Shown: piece by piece, positions 11,186-21,861 of the stretch
Layout of the letters: each line of letters opens with the position of its first letter
Numbering within the stretch: position 1 is the stretch's first letter
Assembly (NCBI GenBank): GCA_009801085.1
Contig: VNWV01000001.1
Location: forward strand, 1,860,001-1,924,000
DNA: 64,000 nucleotides
Reading direction: 5' to 3'
Origin: Lasiodiplodia sp. COLG20
Taxonomy: Eukaryota; Ascomycota; Dothideomycetes; Botryosphaeriales; Botryosphaeriaceae
Translations under genes and position numbers: made by a program
The notes under the pieces: generated by a model
What the model was told of the DNA's origin: nothing
The model's input: the letters and a program-made list of their open reading frames with translations, nothing else
Database searches by the model: none

Positions 11186-12499
11186 TTACTCGATCAAGGC
11201 TTCGGGGGCCGTTACGTCTTCGGCCAGCTTCGACCACCGGCTGGAATACACTCGCCCGTCCTTGATGACTGCCAGAAGGTGCCTCTCCGGCCTATCGAAT
11301 ACCTCAATATCTTCCAGCGGATTCACATTGAGAATCAACATGTCGGCCGCGAATCCCTCCTTCACCTGGCCCAGAAAGCCGTCCTGCCTCAGCATCTTTG
11401 CTGGATTGACCGTCGCGCTCTGCAGCACCTGCTTAGCGCTTAGCGCCTTCGCCCTCAACCCAAACTCCTTCGCCTGCTCGACGCCCAGCGGGCCCAACAA
11501 GTCCGAACCATAGCACATGGTGACACCCGCCTTGGACGCAATCTCAAGTGCCCGCAAGCCTTGAGCCAGCACCTCCTCGTTTTTCACATGGCTTTCCGGG
11601 GGCAGGAAGCCTTCGCGGCGGGCCATGGCGTCGTAAGCGATCAGCGTCGGAGTCAGATATACTCCCTTGTCGGCCATGTACTCGGCCGTCGCGTCGTCGA
11701 TGAAGTTGCCGTGCTCGATGCCCGTGACGCCGTTGGCGACGGCGTGGCGGATGGCCGGCGGCGTGTAGGCATGCGCCGTCACCCACGTGTTGTAGCTGCG
11801 CGCGACCTCTGCGATGGCGCGCACCTCGTCGGCCGTGAACTGCGTGTTCTCGAGCGCGTCGGTGGGCGACGCCACGCCGCCGCCGCCCATGATCTTGATG
11901 AAGTCGGCCCCGGTCCGCAGCTGCTCGCGCGCCGCCTTGATGCACTCGGGCACGCCGTCGCAGAGCACGCCCAGGCCGTTGGTGTGACCGCCGCAGCACT
12001 GCGTGTGGTCGTGGGCGCCGCGGAAGTCGGCGTGCCCGCCCGTCTGCGAGAGGGCGTGGTTGGCGATGAACAGGCGCGGTCCGGGAAAGACGCCGTCGCG
12101 GATGGCTTCTTTGAGCGCCAGTCCCGCGCCGCCGCAGTCGCGCGCCGTCGTGAAGCCGCGAGAGAGCATCTGCTTGACGACGAAGGGCTGCCGCGTCATG
12201 GAGACGGCCGAGTCCATTGCGACGCACTTGGCCAGATCTTTCTCGCCTGGCGTGGCGACAACGTGGACGTGGGCGTCGATCAGACCCGGGCAGATGTATT
12301 TGCCGCCGAGGTCGACGGTGAAGTCGGCGCTCGAGGAAGGCGAATCGGATGAGACTGATTCGATCAGCCCGCCCGAGATCTTGACTGTCATGTTTGGCAA
12401 TACCGTGCCTCCCACGGGATCGATCAGGTTGGAGTTGGTGAAGATGTACGTCTTCTGACGGGGAAGCTTCCAGGGCTTGACAAAGTCTTGGGACGCCAT
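11186..12499 (-). CDS. metal-dependent amidohydrolase (imidazolonepropionase/prolidase-like, COG1228)
   Basis: A single exon of 437 residues. This is an amidohydrolase-superfamily TIM barrel: a small beta domain at the N-terminus (TNSNLIDPVGG), then the metal-binding HxH of PGLIDAHVHV (His77, His79), a Lys in GADFIKIMGGGG expected to be the carboxylated bridging residue, His in TAHAYTP, IEHGNF and the catalytic Asp in YGSDLLG. All ligands are present, so it should be active. Relatives of this subgroup hydrolyse Xaa-Pro or N-acyl-amino-acid amide bonds, including fungal ochratoxinase-like enzymes; the substrate here is unknown. There is no signal peptide, so it is probably cytosolic. GC-rich codon use creates long false frames on both strands across it. 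Confidence 0.88.
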   Translation of the reverse strand: MASQDFVKPWKLPRQKTYIFTNSNLIDPVGGTVLPNMTVKISGGLIESVSSDSPSSSADFTVDLGGKYICPGLIDAHVHVVATPGEKDLAKCVAMDSAVSMTRQPFVVKQMLSRGFTTARDCGGAGLALKEAIRDGVFPGPRLFIANHALSQTGGHADFRGAHDHTQCCGGHTNGLGVLCDGVPECIKAAREQLRTGADFIKIMGGGGVASPTDALENTQFTADEVRAIAEVARSYNTWVTAHAYTPPAIRHAVANGVTGIEHGNFIDDATAEYMADKGVYLTPTLIAYDAMARREGFLPPESHVKNEEVLAQGLRALEIASKAGVTMCYGSDLLGPLGVEQAKEFGLRAKALSAKQVLQSATVNPAKMLRQDGFLGQVKEGFAADMLILNVNPLEDIEVFDRPERHLLAVIKDGRVYSSRWSKLAEDVTAPEALIE

Positions 12500-13622
12500 T
12501 GCTGCGGAGCCAGAACTCTTGGTGTTGACAAACCGGCAAGAACGAAGTGTTTGTGAATCAATTGGCCCGTGGGAAGTAGATCAATCTGCGTGCTTTGTCC
12601 TGGCGCGATGGCTGCTGGGAGATCTTCTTAGGTTAACTGCTGTCAAGAGAGCGGGGATCCTGGCTTGGCGGCGCATTCTTCGGGTAGGATGCAACGGTCA
12701 GGAGCCGTCCCGCCCGCGGCCGGACCTTCTTGATGCAGCTCCTTCGCCAATCAGATCAGGTTGATCGTCTGGCGGATGCCTCCAAACATGGTGTTGGTTG
12801 ATCGGGAGTGTGGGCGTGTGCCGATGCGATAGTGGGGTGAGGTGGGGAGAAGTGGGAGCAAACTCGCATATTACAGTGCAGGAGCTGAGAAAGAGTGGAT
12901 ATAAAATCTCGCGTGCAGATGTCGTTGGATGGATGTCTCAGAGTATTATGATAAACGTCACATGACCATGAACGACATGCAGCATTCGCTTCATATGTTC
13001 GGCCGTAAAATAAGCTGCTCGTCAATTGAAGCTCGGGTGGCGGGATCCAGGAACAAATAACTAGGATAGAGGGATATCATTTCTTTGCTTGCAAATAGCT
13101 TGGTTGAAGTATCAAGAGTCGAGCGGACAGCCTAATGCGGCACGTTTGTATGGCCGCGCAGAAAAGGCAACACTGCCATTCGGGTGTCCGCATCTGGGTG
13201 TCTGGTACAGTCTAAGTTCTTGGATCCGTGGGTCAAGGGGTTTAGCCAGAAGTAACGTCATTCCTTCTCCAGCTCTACATCGATGCAGATTAAAATCAAA
13301 CTCCATCAATATCATTCGGTCAGACAAGAAGCCTTGGTAGTGCCGCAGCCTGAGTAAATGCTGCGCTTGACTGTAACGCGAAATGATAGATTATGGCATT
13401 GCATCTCGGTACTTGTAGTTTCCTCAGCGCAGTGCCAATGATGTCAGAGAGCACGGGCCCGCCCGATAGATCTGGCTTCGATCTCGCCCAGAGATCGCAT
13501 CTCACTACCCCAGATCAGATGCGCCATGCGTGCCATTACTCTTGGCTCAATTGAACAAAAAGGGCCGGTGCCGCGGCTGAGACGACAATGCCTGTGGAAG
13601 CGTGTTGCTTTGTCCCTCTTTC
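12500..13622. other. divergent intergenic region, amidohydrolase / photolyase
   Basis: About 1.1 kb between the two start codons. Open frames are short and lack similarity to anything recognised. It should contain both promoters; light-response elements cannot be assigned by eye. Confidence 0.5.
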
Positions 13623-15587
13623 ATGCTCCCCTTTACACGCGCACTTCTTCGTGCGAGGAAACCATTGAACGTGCGGCCGCTACATTCATCCAATCCGGCC
13701 AATATGCCTGCAAAACGAAAGGCAGCGCCCGCTTCAACGGGGTATTCAGACTCGACGGGTAACGCATCCAACAAGCGCTCCGCCGAATCGCAACCCGCCC
13801 GCAAAGCCGCCAAACGCTCCACCAGCAGCCCTCCGGCAGAACCCAAGCCAGCCAAGAAATTCGACCACACGCGCATTGAAGAGCGCTTCGGTATCGTACA
13901 GCGGGATTTTTATCCGGCCGAAATGTCCAATGAGCGATGCGAGCAATACAACAACAACGAGATCCCGCGGCCAATCGAAATGCTCGAGAAAACTATCGCC
14001 GATACCAAGGAACAGCGCGCCAAGGTCGCCATTGGCAACGCCGTTGTCCACTGGTTCAAGCGGGATCTGCGCATGTCCGATAACAAAGGGCTGGGCCTGG
14101 CGACGAAGAAGGCGAAGGACGGCGGTGTCCCACTCGTCTGCGTCTTCGTTGTATCGCCGCAGGACTACCAGGCCCACTTCACCGGCACGCCGCGGATTGA
14201 TTTCGAGTTGCGGACGCTCGCTGTGCTGAAGCAGGACCTGGCCGAGCTGGATATCCCGCTGCTGGTGGAGACGGTCGAGGAGCGCAACAAAGTGATACCC
14301 TACCTAATTGACAAATGTAACGCGTGGGGCGCAAAACACCTTTTTTGCAACATGGAGTATGAGGTTGACGAACTGCGGCGCGAGGCGCGGTTGACTAAGA
14401 AATGCCTGGACGCTGGCATTGACTTCACTGTCGTGCACGACGACGTCGTTGTCCCGCCAGGCGCGCTCCAAACTGGCCAGGGCAAGCAGTACGCCGTCTA
14501 TAGCCCTTGGTTCCGCGCATGGCTCTCTCATGTCCACAAGCACCCTGAACTTCTTGATGAGCATCCCAAGCCGGAGAAGAACCCCAAAGACGCTCGCGAG
14601 AAGTTCAAGGACATCTTTGAATCCAAGATACCCGAGGCACCGGAGAACAAGCGTCTAGATCCGGACACGAAAAAGCGGCTGGCCTCCCTGTGGCCGGCAG
14701 GTGAGCACGAAGCACGAGAACGGCTGGATAAATTTCTTAAGCAGAAAGTCACCAAGTACAAGGACACGCGAAACCTCCCTGCTGCAGGCAGCACTGCTAT
14801 GGTCAGCGTGCATCACTCAGCCGGCACACTAGCAGCCCGAACAAGCGTGCGACTGGCCAAGGATGCGAATACGACGAAGAAGCTAGACGGTGGAAATGCT
14901 GGGATAGCGGGCTGGATCAGTGAGGTAGCCTGGAGAGATTTCTACAAGCATGTGCTGTCGCATTGGCCGTACATCTGGTAAGTTGTTCCACCACACACAC
15001 ACACAAAGCAGGGCCAAGCTTACTGACCTTGATATAGCATGTTCAAACCTTTCAAGTACGAATACACCAACGTCGAGTGGGAGTATAACGACGAGCAGTT
15101 CGCTGCCTGGTATGGCGGTCGCACTGGCTTTCCCATCATCGACGCCGCCATGCGCCAGATGAACGAGATGGCCTACATGCACAACCGCTGCCGCATGATC
15201 GTCGCTTCCTTTCTCTCCAAAGATCTGCTTATCGACTGGCGAATGGGCGAGCGCTATTTCATGGAGCACCTCATCGACGGCGACTTTGCCAGCAACAACG
15301 GTGGTTGGGGTTTCTCTGCCTCTGTTGGCGTCGATCCCCAGCCGTACTTCCGTATCTTCAACCCTCTGCTGCAGAGTGAGAAGTTTGACCCAGACGGTGA
15401 GTATATTAGGAAATGGATCCCGGAGTTGAAGGATGTGAAGGGGAAGGCCATCCATGATCCCTACGGCAGGGGTGCCGAGGACATAGCGAAGAAGAACGGA
15501 TACCCGAAACCGATGGTGGATCACAAGAGCTGTAGGGAAAGGGCATTGGCAAGATATAAGGCTGGAATTGGCAGGGACACGGCCTAA
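13623..15587 (+). CDS. phr1: class I CPD DNA photolyase with alternative mitochondrial/nuclear starts
   Basis: Two exons, 13623-14977 and 15038-15587, giving 634 residues. The intron contains a CA run, and the join makes HWPYICMFKPF. The antenna-binding alpha/beta domain starts at about residue 140 (VVHWFKRDLRMSDN). The FAD-binding helical domain contains RTGFPIIDAAMRQM, MHNRCRMIVASFL and NNGGWGFSASVGVDPQPYFRIFNP, whose VDPQPYF form is typical of fungal class I CPD enzymes. The enzyme repairs cyclobutane pyrimidine dimers using blue light. The first ATG gives an Arg-rich amphipathic leader (MLPFTRALLRARKPL) resembling a mitochondrial presequence. A second in-frame ATG at 13704 starts with MPAKRKAAP followed by Lys/Arg clusters resembling a nuclear signal. 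Confidence 0.94.
14990..15006. repeat. short (CA)n tract in photolyase intron
   Basis: A short dinucleotide CA run lies within the single photolyase intron (14978-15037). It explains part of that intron and has no evident function. Confidence 0.7.
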
Positions 15588-15889
15588 TTACGCTGCGTAT
15601 GTGTGTACACAGTCTCCTTTTAGGACCTCAATGACGGTGTAATGATGCTGCTTCCGATGTCAATCCTGATGGCACAAACCACGTCAGAGTGACCAGTGTT
15701 TCGTCTAAAGGAGTGTTACCATTTAAAGGCGTATCTTCTGTTGTTAGCCTTAAGATAAAGCATTCTCGGCGGGCTACTTAAGTAGTTTAGCTTAAAAAAA
15801 AATAGCGAGTAGCTAGGAGGAGAGGTAGCGTCTCTTAGAATTATATATAGCTAAATGATTAAAAAAAAGTTCGCTTTCTAAAGCTGCAA
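15588..15889. other. photolyase 3' flank, AT-rich
   Basis: About 300 bp of AT-rich sequence with A runs (around 15794 and 15860) following the photolyase stop codon, leading into the tandem repeat. No gene was seen. On the minus strand the A run at 15860 is a T tract just downstream of the repeat array, which matters for the element proposed in the findings. Confidence 0.5.
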
Positions 15890-16040
15890 CCGCCTCTCCA
15901 CTCGACGCATAGCCAACACGACCCTCTCAGGCAGGTCGAACACAGTTCTAGTGGACTTGCTTTATCCGCCTCCCCACTCGACGCGACATTGGCACGACCC
16001 TCTCGGGCAGGCCAGAACAGAACAAGTGGACTTGCTTTAT
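15890..16040. repeat. two tandem copies of a ~75 bp imperfect repeat
   Basis: Copy 1 is about 15890-15965 and copy 2 about 15966-16040. Both begin CCGCCTC, continue with CACTCGACGC, share ACGACCCTCTC.GGCAGG and end GTGGACTTGCTTTAT. They differ at roughly a quarter of positions by substitutions and short indels, so the duplication is not recent. It lies in non-coding sequence beside the tRNA-like segment. Confidence 0.8.
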
Positions 16041-16049
16041 ATGGCCTAA

Positions 16050-16140
16050 ATCCAGCCCCAGGAGTCGGGTTCGAACGGAGGTCCTCACCGTAGTCCAAGT
16101 ATGCATAATCTTGACTAAGCCATACGCACGTGGCTCTCGT
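16050..16140 (-). other. tRNA-like segment with Pol III A-box and B-box matches (decayed)
   Basis: On the minus strand, TGGCTTAGTC at 16122-16113 matches the A-box, and CGTTCGAACCC at 16077-16067 matches 9 of 11 B-box positions. Their starts are about 45 bases apart, as in tRNA genes. The T and anticodon stems do not pair, so this is not a working tRNA. It is either a tRNA pseudogene or the head of a tRNA-derived SINE whose body would be the adjoining tandem repeat. Confidence 0.4.
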
Positions 16141-16194
16141 GGATAACATAGTAAAGAGGTTCCCACCATCTAATGATATCTAGATGTCTCATGT

Positions 16195-17300
16195 TTAACC
16201 CTCACCGGCGTCGAACCAAGCAAACACCTCCCTCTCTGCCACACCTCCCTTCTTCTGCGCCTCCGTCTCCTCTCCGTTCAGCCACATGCGCGCGTAATCC
16301 ATCCCGCTGTACTCCCACCCCAAGCCCTCGAAAGTCTCGACGGCAACAGGGTTCTCGCCCCACGCCTCGGCGACCAGCGACTTCTCAGCCGCGGCGGCTC
16401 CGAAGCCCTTGATGGTCTGCATGGCCCGGAGCAGGAGCGCGCCGGCCAAGCCGCGGTTGGGAGCGTAGAGCGGGCCCACGCGGTAGCCATGCTCGCAGGA
16501 CCGGACGAGCACGAAGCCCGTGACTGCCTCTCCTCCAGCACCCTCGACCGCGGCGAAGCCCCACGCGTCTTCGCGCTCGACAAGCAGCTCCTTCGTCCAC
16601 AGGTGCGTGCGGCGCAGCCCCGTCGCCTTCTCGTCGGCCGCCACCAGCGCCGCCGGCTGCACGTCCCTCAGCGCCTTCAGAGGCACCTCGTCACCCCCCT
16701 CTGCTCCCGCAGAAGAAGGAGGAACGACGTCGAGCTCCTTCACCTTCTTCGTCGCCATCAGCTTCACGCGGCCCCTCTCGACGAACCCGCGCCGGCCGTA
16801 CGTCCCCACCTGCTGCAGCACGCCGTCCAGCCCGACGCGCTCGGTGCCCTGGCGCGCGAACTCGTCGAGCGCCGCCTGGAAGAGGAGCGCCCCGCCGCCG
16901 CCCGTGCCGCGGTAGGCCTCGTCGACGACGAAGAAGCCGACCCAGCCGGTTTTGTTGGGGTACGTGATGGGCAGGACGATGCCGACCGCTTTCTCCGCCT
17001 CGGATTCGGATGACGAGGGCTCCTTGTGGGTTAGAACGATGTATTTGCCGCGTGAGGATTGCCAGTGGGTTGGGTGGTCGTTTTCGGAGCGGTTCTGAGG
17101 GGGGGAAGAGTTAATATTTCGCCGCAAAAGTTGTGGGGAGAATGGTGCATCTTTTTTTTTTTTTTAAAGTATAATGTGAATTCGTTGCGAAAAGAAGAAA
17201 CGCTTACCCATCCTAGTGATTGCATTGACGGCCACCAGAGAGACTTGATCTCCTCGGAACTTTTTGGCGGTCGAACGCTGAAGCCGCTTGGATCCACCAT
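16195..17300 (-). CDS. GNAT-family N-acetyltransferase, probably two tandem GNAT modules
   Basis: Two exons, 17300-17208 and 17094-16195, giving 330 residues. The join restores SLGWNRSENDHPTHW, and the intron contains a poly-pyrimidine/T tract. The first module contains GWVGFFVVDEAYRGTGGGGALL, the acetyl-CoA pyrophosphate-binding loop (R/QxxGxG/A). The second half (GYRVGPLYAPN..LAGALLLRAM and VETFEGLGWEYSGMDYARMW) resembles the YitH-type C-terminal acetyltransferase domain. It is probably cytosolic, transferring acetyl groups to a small amine or protein; the substrate cannot be inferred. The gene lies tail to tail with the photolyase gene and next to the tandem repeat. Its start codon is followed upstream by more than 3 kb without a gene. 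Confidence 0.85.
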
Positions 17301-20300
17301 CTTGGAAGAAATAGGCTCGGCCTATGGAGGGAATGAGAGGATCTTAATCCGTAAGGTCAGCAGAAGCCTTGAAATAAAGCCTGGTGGACTTTTCATAAAA
17401 TTGGATAAATAAACACGCAAAAAAAAAAAAAAATTGTCAAGTGAAGCCAGCGTAGGATGTTCTAATCGCCAATGGATCATCTGTCGCAAATATGATTCAT
17501 AGGAATATAAAAAAAAAACAGGAGGCCAGGAACAGCTGCCCGTGATGGCTTCTCCGGTAGGGATAACATTAAGCACGAGAATGCGCCAGATGGAATCATC
17601 CAACTGCTTAAGGTTTTAGAGGTCTATTGCGGCCTTTCCCATTACAACCGAAAATTTTGGCCGGTCGCACATATTATACACCAAGATTTGGTCATGTTGA
17701 TGCTGACAAAAAAAAAAAAATTAAACTTACCGTCACTAGACGTTGGTAGCAAGGCTGAGCTCCGCACGCACAAGGATGTTGATTTGGGCCAAACCAAAGC
17801 TCCTTCCAGAGTCCAACAGAGTTTCAGCTAAGGCGACCCTATAAGGGTCTCACGGGTGAGGTGAGAATGTTGCTTGCGTTGTGTGTGCGACGTGGTGAGA
17901 TGTCAGATGCGGGGCAGCGTTACGTGCTTGGAGGGGCGGGAACGTCGCGGATTGCCGAAGTGGTTGCCCATTTCTTGTGACTCAGGCGCCAGCATCATTG
18001 CACATCTAGATATGCGGTGATAGTGTACCTCAAGACAGCTTTTTCAGGCCAGCATGTAAGCTGAGTAGCCGTCCTTGCAGAATCAAAACAATCACCAGTC
18101 ATTAAATCATGGTGTGATATAAAGTGGAGGCATTGAGACATGCAGGGCTGACGGCAAGTAGTACTGGGGTAGCACAGTCAGGCCTTGCATAAGGAGCACT
18201 CATTCTCTGTATCGCATCTGGCCGCCGTCTTCAAGCAGTCTTGCCTCTCACACCATTGCGAAGAAATCGAAAGTGCGAAGGATGAAAAAATGGTGGCCGC
18301 ATCCCACTTTCCCTTTTGGGACATCGATGCTTCCGTCCGAACTTGGGCCGGACGAGATGGACCCTGAATTCCTGCCTGAGGCAGCATATCAACCACCAGG
18401 ACGTGGCTTGCACAGCCTCCCATCTGGATCCTTTTTCCCCACAGTCCGGGCGTACCATAGGACGTCCATTCACGATCCGCTCCATGCGCGCGCTTGGTTC
18501 TCAAACGAGCCAGCACGACGCCAGCCAACGCCAACGCGAGACCGCTTCATCCTCCTCATCATCATCACCCAACACCAACGAGCGGGGAAGGGGTGATCGT
18601 CGAACGAAAGACGCGCGCGCCAGTCAGCACAGAGCCGTGGTCATCCGTAGCCGCGCGGTGAATCATGATTTGCTTGTTGAACCTGCATATTATTATTGAC
18701 GAACCGGTGGATCGTGGCCGAAAGAAGACCTCTCAGCTGGCCGCCACGGCCGGAAACGTCCATGCACGGCGACTTTTTCTTCCCTGAAGGATTCCCGGAA
18801 TGCGGCATGTACTGATCGATCGTCAGTGCCTCACAAGGGACAGCGCTGCACCAGCTTCTGTCACGGTTCAGGCCGCCACATCGCATGCCACCAACCTGAC
18901 CGCCTTTTGGCCTTCAGCATTCTGTGGACGCCGGCGTCATTCTTCTTGTCATCCACGCCATGCATGCCAGCGAAGAGGAAATCCACCCGCGAAAACCGGT
19001 TTGTTATACTCAAAGCCCGTGCGTACGTTGGGTTGACATGTAGCCCATGCTTCCCGGCGCCTTGTCATCATTGTTGCTGGTGCACATACGTGGGCGCTGA
19101 CAACAACTGCCGTTGCCGCTGCCAAGCGTGACAAGGCTTGATCTGTTTCTTGTTACTCGTCGCCTCCCACACCACTGTGGCTTGGATCCTTTCCGTGCAA
19201 CCCAACTCTTATTATTTCCCCTCCCCTCCGAGACCCTTCCTTCCCGCACCTTCCGTACATACGGCTGCCATGGCCACCGACAACATTCGGTGTGCAACCT
19301 CAAAATGCAAGAGGTTGGATAAGGCCAATTGACAGGCATCCCCTCCCTAAATTTAGTTTTTGTAGGGTGGTAGTAAGGCGCAGGAATAAAGGAGGGGCTG
19401 AGAAGAAAATGGAGGTTGCACCACATGCTGGGCAAAATTTAGATAGGGGTGTGTGCGTGTCTGTGTGTGTGCACCCGGTGCTACGCTACTGCTACCGCGC
19501 GCTGCGCGTGCAAGGATGCGCATGATAGACGCTGACCGGTAGGTTTGCCGGGGGGGGCTGGGCGCTGCGTGCCGATCCGTTCAGGATGGTTTACTATTGA
19601 GGTCGTGATGACTCCCACAAAGCAGATCGGGCGGGGGACAATGGAGCCGAGCAAAGGGCAGGGCGAACAAAGAAACTCGAGCGGAGTGGCTATGCCGTTG
19701 CGCGGAAGAGTTTTCTTAGCCCTCCGCACCTGCATGGCGCTGTCGGTCTCAGACCCTCCACGAAGGCGTGTGTGCCGCAATGGTCATAGGCTACACCCTT
19801 GCGCCGGGCGAAATCTTGCGAAGAGCCTAAGTCTAGGGTGGGTCAATCGAGTGGCTGTTAGCCCGTCAGGCTGTTGCGCGGGCTGTCAGCCACATACCTG
19901 AGAACGCCAACCTCAAGGATGTGTGCCTCGGCTGACATGCTGTGCCCCCCTTTTCATGCAGCACGCGCGCAGAATGTCACGAGAAGCGAGGCCATGGTTG
20001 AAGGGAAGAATCTTCCTCTATTGATTTCTTTATCGATCTTCAGCATCGTGATGCTGTCGACATCAGCCGAGTAAAGCTGTGTCTTCTTGTAACTATCCAA
20101 TCCGTTCGTGAATACCCAAGCCGTGCCATGCAACCCATTGCTTGCCTCTAGATGATGCAAGAGTAAAAGAAAAATTAGATCCAAAATTTTCAACACCAAT
20201 CCCACCGTAGCCATCTTGGCTCGGTCTGTGAACGCCGTCCCAATGCAGGTGAATGCAAAGAAAAGCACAACCAACCAGTGGTATTGTGCGACAGGGGTTG

Positions 20301-20548
20301 TGGGTTGAAGGGAAAAAACCGCCAGAAGACTCAATCAAGTCGTGTCGCTGTCATCCACATCGTTTCGTTCCTTCGTTCGTCATTCACTTCTCTCTTCGAC
20401 CGCTCGTACGTGACTGTGCTCCGCTCATGCTCGCTCTAAGAAGAGAAAGGAAATGGAAAAAAGGATAGTCTACGCTCCCAACAGTGGGAAGCACCCGTGA
20501 GCAAAAACTGTTATCCAAAAAATGGTAGATCGTCATCCTTCGTTGAAT
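17301..20548. other. 3.2 kb gene-free region with A/T homopolymers and a GT tract
   Basis: The many short open frames overlap each other on both strands and contain no motif I recognise. The left end carries homopolymer A tracts around 17419, 17508 and 17708 (a T tract is in the nearby GNAT intron at 17151). A GT-rich microsatellite lies at 19449-19472. The segment is bounded by the GNAT promoter and the 3' end of the cyclin gene, so it must contain one promoter and one terminator. An unannotated ncRNA or a diverged small gene cannot be excluded. Confidence 0.45.
19449..19472. repeat. GT-rich microsatellite
   Basis: An imperfect (GT)n run, interrupted by single bases, in the gene-free region. 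Confidence 0.7.
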
Positions 20549-21694
20549 TTACACCCGGACGCCGGCGTTGCCCAGAAAGCGGGCGAAGAAGCCACCGCTG
20601 GTCTTGGGCTTCTTGGACGGCTTCTCGCCATCCACGAGCTGCTGCTCCATCGGAAGAGGAAGCTGCGAGTGGTACATGGCCTTGTACGCCTTGGGAGGCG
20701 CCTGCGGCATGTGCACAACCGCTGCACCCGTCATGCTGTCGTAACGGTGGACCGACGGCATCTCCGAGTGGTAGATGGAGCTGGGCGTCGACTCGGTGCT
20801 AGACAGATCGGAGTGCGACGAAGCAGCCGAGCCGGAACGCTGAGGCGGCGAGAGCGACGGCATGCGCGACGAGGAGCCAGACGTGCTGCTGGTAGAGGGG
20901 CGGCTGTCGAGGCGGTACCTCGAGTAAGGGTTGCTGAGCTCGGCAGGAGGCGCGATGGTGCCGTTCTTGAGCTGGTGAGCGCAGTACTCGAGGGAGACGG
21001 AGTGGCCAAGCTCCTGGTAGTACGTCTGGATCTCGCGAAGCTGCTTGATCTTCTTGAGGTGCTGGGCGCGCTCGGCCTGGCGGACCTGGTAGTCCCGGAT
21101 GGGGGCGAGGAAAGGCTCCAGGTGGAAGTACAGATCATCCTGGGTGATGCGGAGGTCCCAGTCGAGAAGGAAGAGGAGCTGCTTCTCCATGAGGTTGACC
21201 TCGGTGAGCGAAAAGCCGAAGTGCTCGTAGCCGCGGACGGTGCTGTAGCGGGCCCAGTGCTTGTTCTTGGGAGACGAGTCGTTGAGGTTCTTGGCGGCGA
21301 GGATGAGGGAGGCCAGGAAGATGCGGTGGACGGTGCAGCGCATGCCCTTGGCGACAGGAGGAAGGCGCGCCTTGAGCCTCGCCAGGTAGACAAGGGAGCT
21401 CATGAGGGTGGCGACACCGACATGTGACCGGTCAACGAGCGACATGATGAAAGCCTCGACCGAGGGCAGGGCCGGGTCCCGGCCGAAGGGCTGAGCGTGA
21501 CCTTGGGGAGGAGTGGAGGGAGGCGTGGGGGGGAGGTTCTTGTTGACGTTGCTTTGCTGCTGGGGAGTCTCGCAGCGAATGACCTCGGATGCCTTGCGTG
21601 CCAGGTAGGCGATCATCTCCTTGGAGACGGGGAGCTGGATGAAGTAGTCGAGGGCAGCGGCATTCTGCTCGGGGGTGGCGGAGTAGGAAACCAT
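20549..21694 (-). CDS. Pcl1/2-type cyclin (Pho85-family cyclin, G1 cyclin)
   Basis: A single exon of 381 residues from the ATG at 21694. The frame is open further upstream, but only from a non-ATG codon. The N-terminus contains LDYFIQLPVSKEMIAYLARK. The cyclin box (about 85-215) contains LPSVEAFIMSLVDRSHVGVATLMSSLVYLARL, the RIFLASLILAAKNLND helix and the FSLTEVNLMEKQLLFLLDWDLRIT segment that are diagnostic of Pcl1/Pcl2-type cyclins (Aspergillus PclA, S. pombe Pas1). The C-terminal third is Ser/Pro-rich, with several SP/TP sites and possible degradation signals. It should activate a Pho85/Cdk5-type kinase in cell-cycle entry, polarity or conidiation. A cluster of ACAATAG sites lies directly upstream. 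Confidence 0.92.
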   Translation of the reverse strand: MVSYSATPEQNAAALDYFIQLPVSKEMIAYLARKASEVIRCETPQQQSNVNKNLPPTPPSTPPQGHAQPFGRDPALPSVEAFIMSLVDRSHVGVATLMSSLVYLARLKARLPPVAKGMRCTVHRIFLASLILAAKNLNDSSPKNKHWARYSTVRGYEHFGFSLTEVNLMEKQLLFLLDWDLRITQDDLYFHLEPFLAPIRDYQVRQAERAQHLKKIKQLREIQTYYQELGHSVSLEYCAHQLKNGTIAPPAELSNPYSRYRLDSRPSTSSTSGSSSRMPSLSPPQRSGSAASSHSDLSSTESTPSSIYHSEMPSVHRYDSMTGAAVVHMPQAPPKAYKAMYHSQLPLPMEQQLVDGEKPSKKPKTSGGFFARFLGNAGVRV

Positions 21695-21759
21695 CTTGAA
21701 TGACTGTTGCAGGAGGATGGATCTTGTCGGACGGCGAGGTTTTGATGTAGGGCCGCGGA

Positions 21760-21861
21760 ACAATAGACTATTGTTCTCGACACTGAATAGGGTGGACAAT
21801 CCTATTGTCTGGTGGTGATCCCCGGGTAGGTGCGAGGTGGCTATTGCGCGGTGGACAATAG
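21760..21861. promoter_or_regulatory. cluster of four ACAATAG/CTATTGT sites upstream of the cyclin gene
   Basis: Sites are at 21760-21766, 21768-21774 (facing, one base between, forming a perfect inverted repeat), 21802-21808 (within GACAAT-N3-ATTGTC) and 21855-21861. They lie 66-167 bp upstream of the cyclin ATG. ACAATAG is the core recognised by SOX/MATA_HMG-type HMG-box proteins. Four hits in about 100 bp far exceed chance for a 7-mer. Confidence 0.55.

Noticed and set aside
11544..12539. 331-codon minus frame and 263-codon + frame over the amidohydrolase
   Set aside because: Arg/Ala-rich shadow frames of a GC-rich gene whose own frame has all catalytic motifs.
16067..16122. Intact tRNA gene
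   Set aside because: A- and B-boxes are present and correctly spaced, but the T and anticodon stems do not pair, so only a tRNA-like remnant is claimed.
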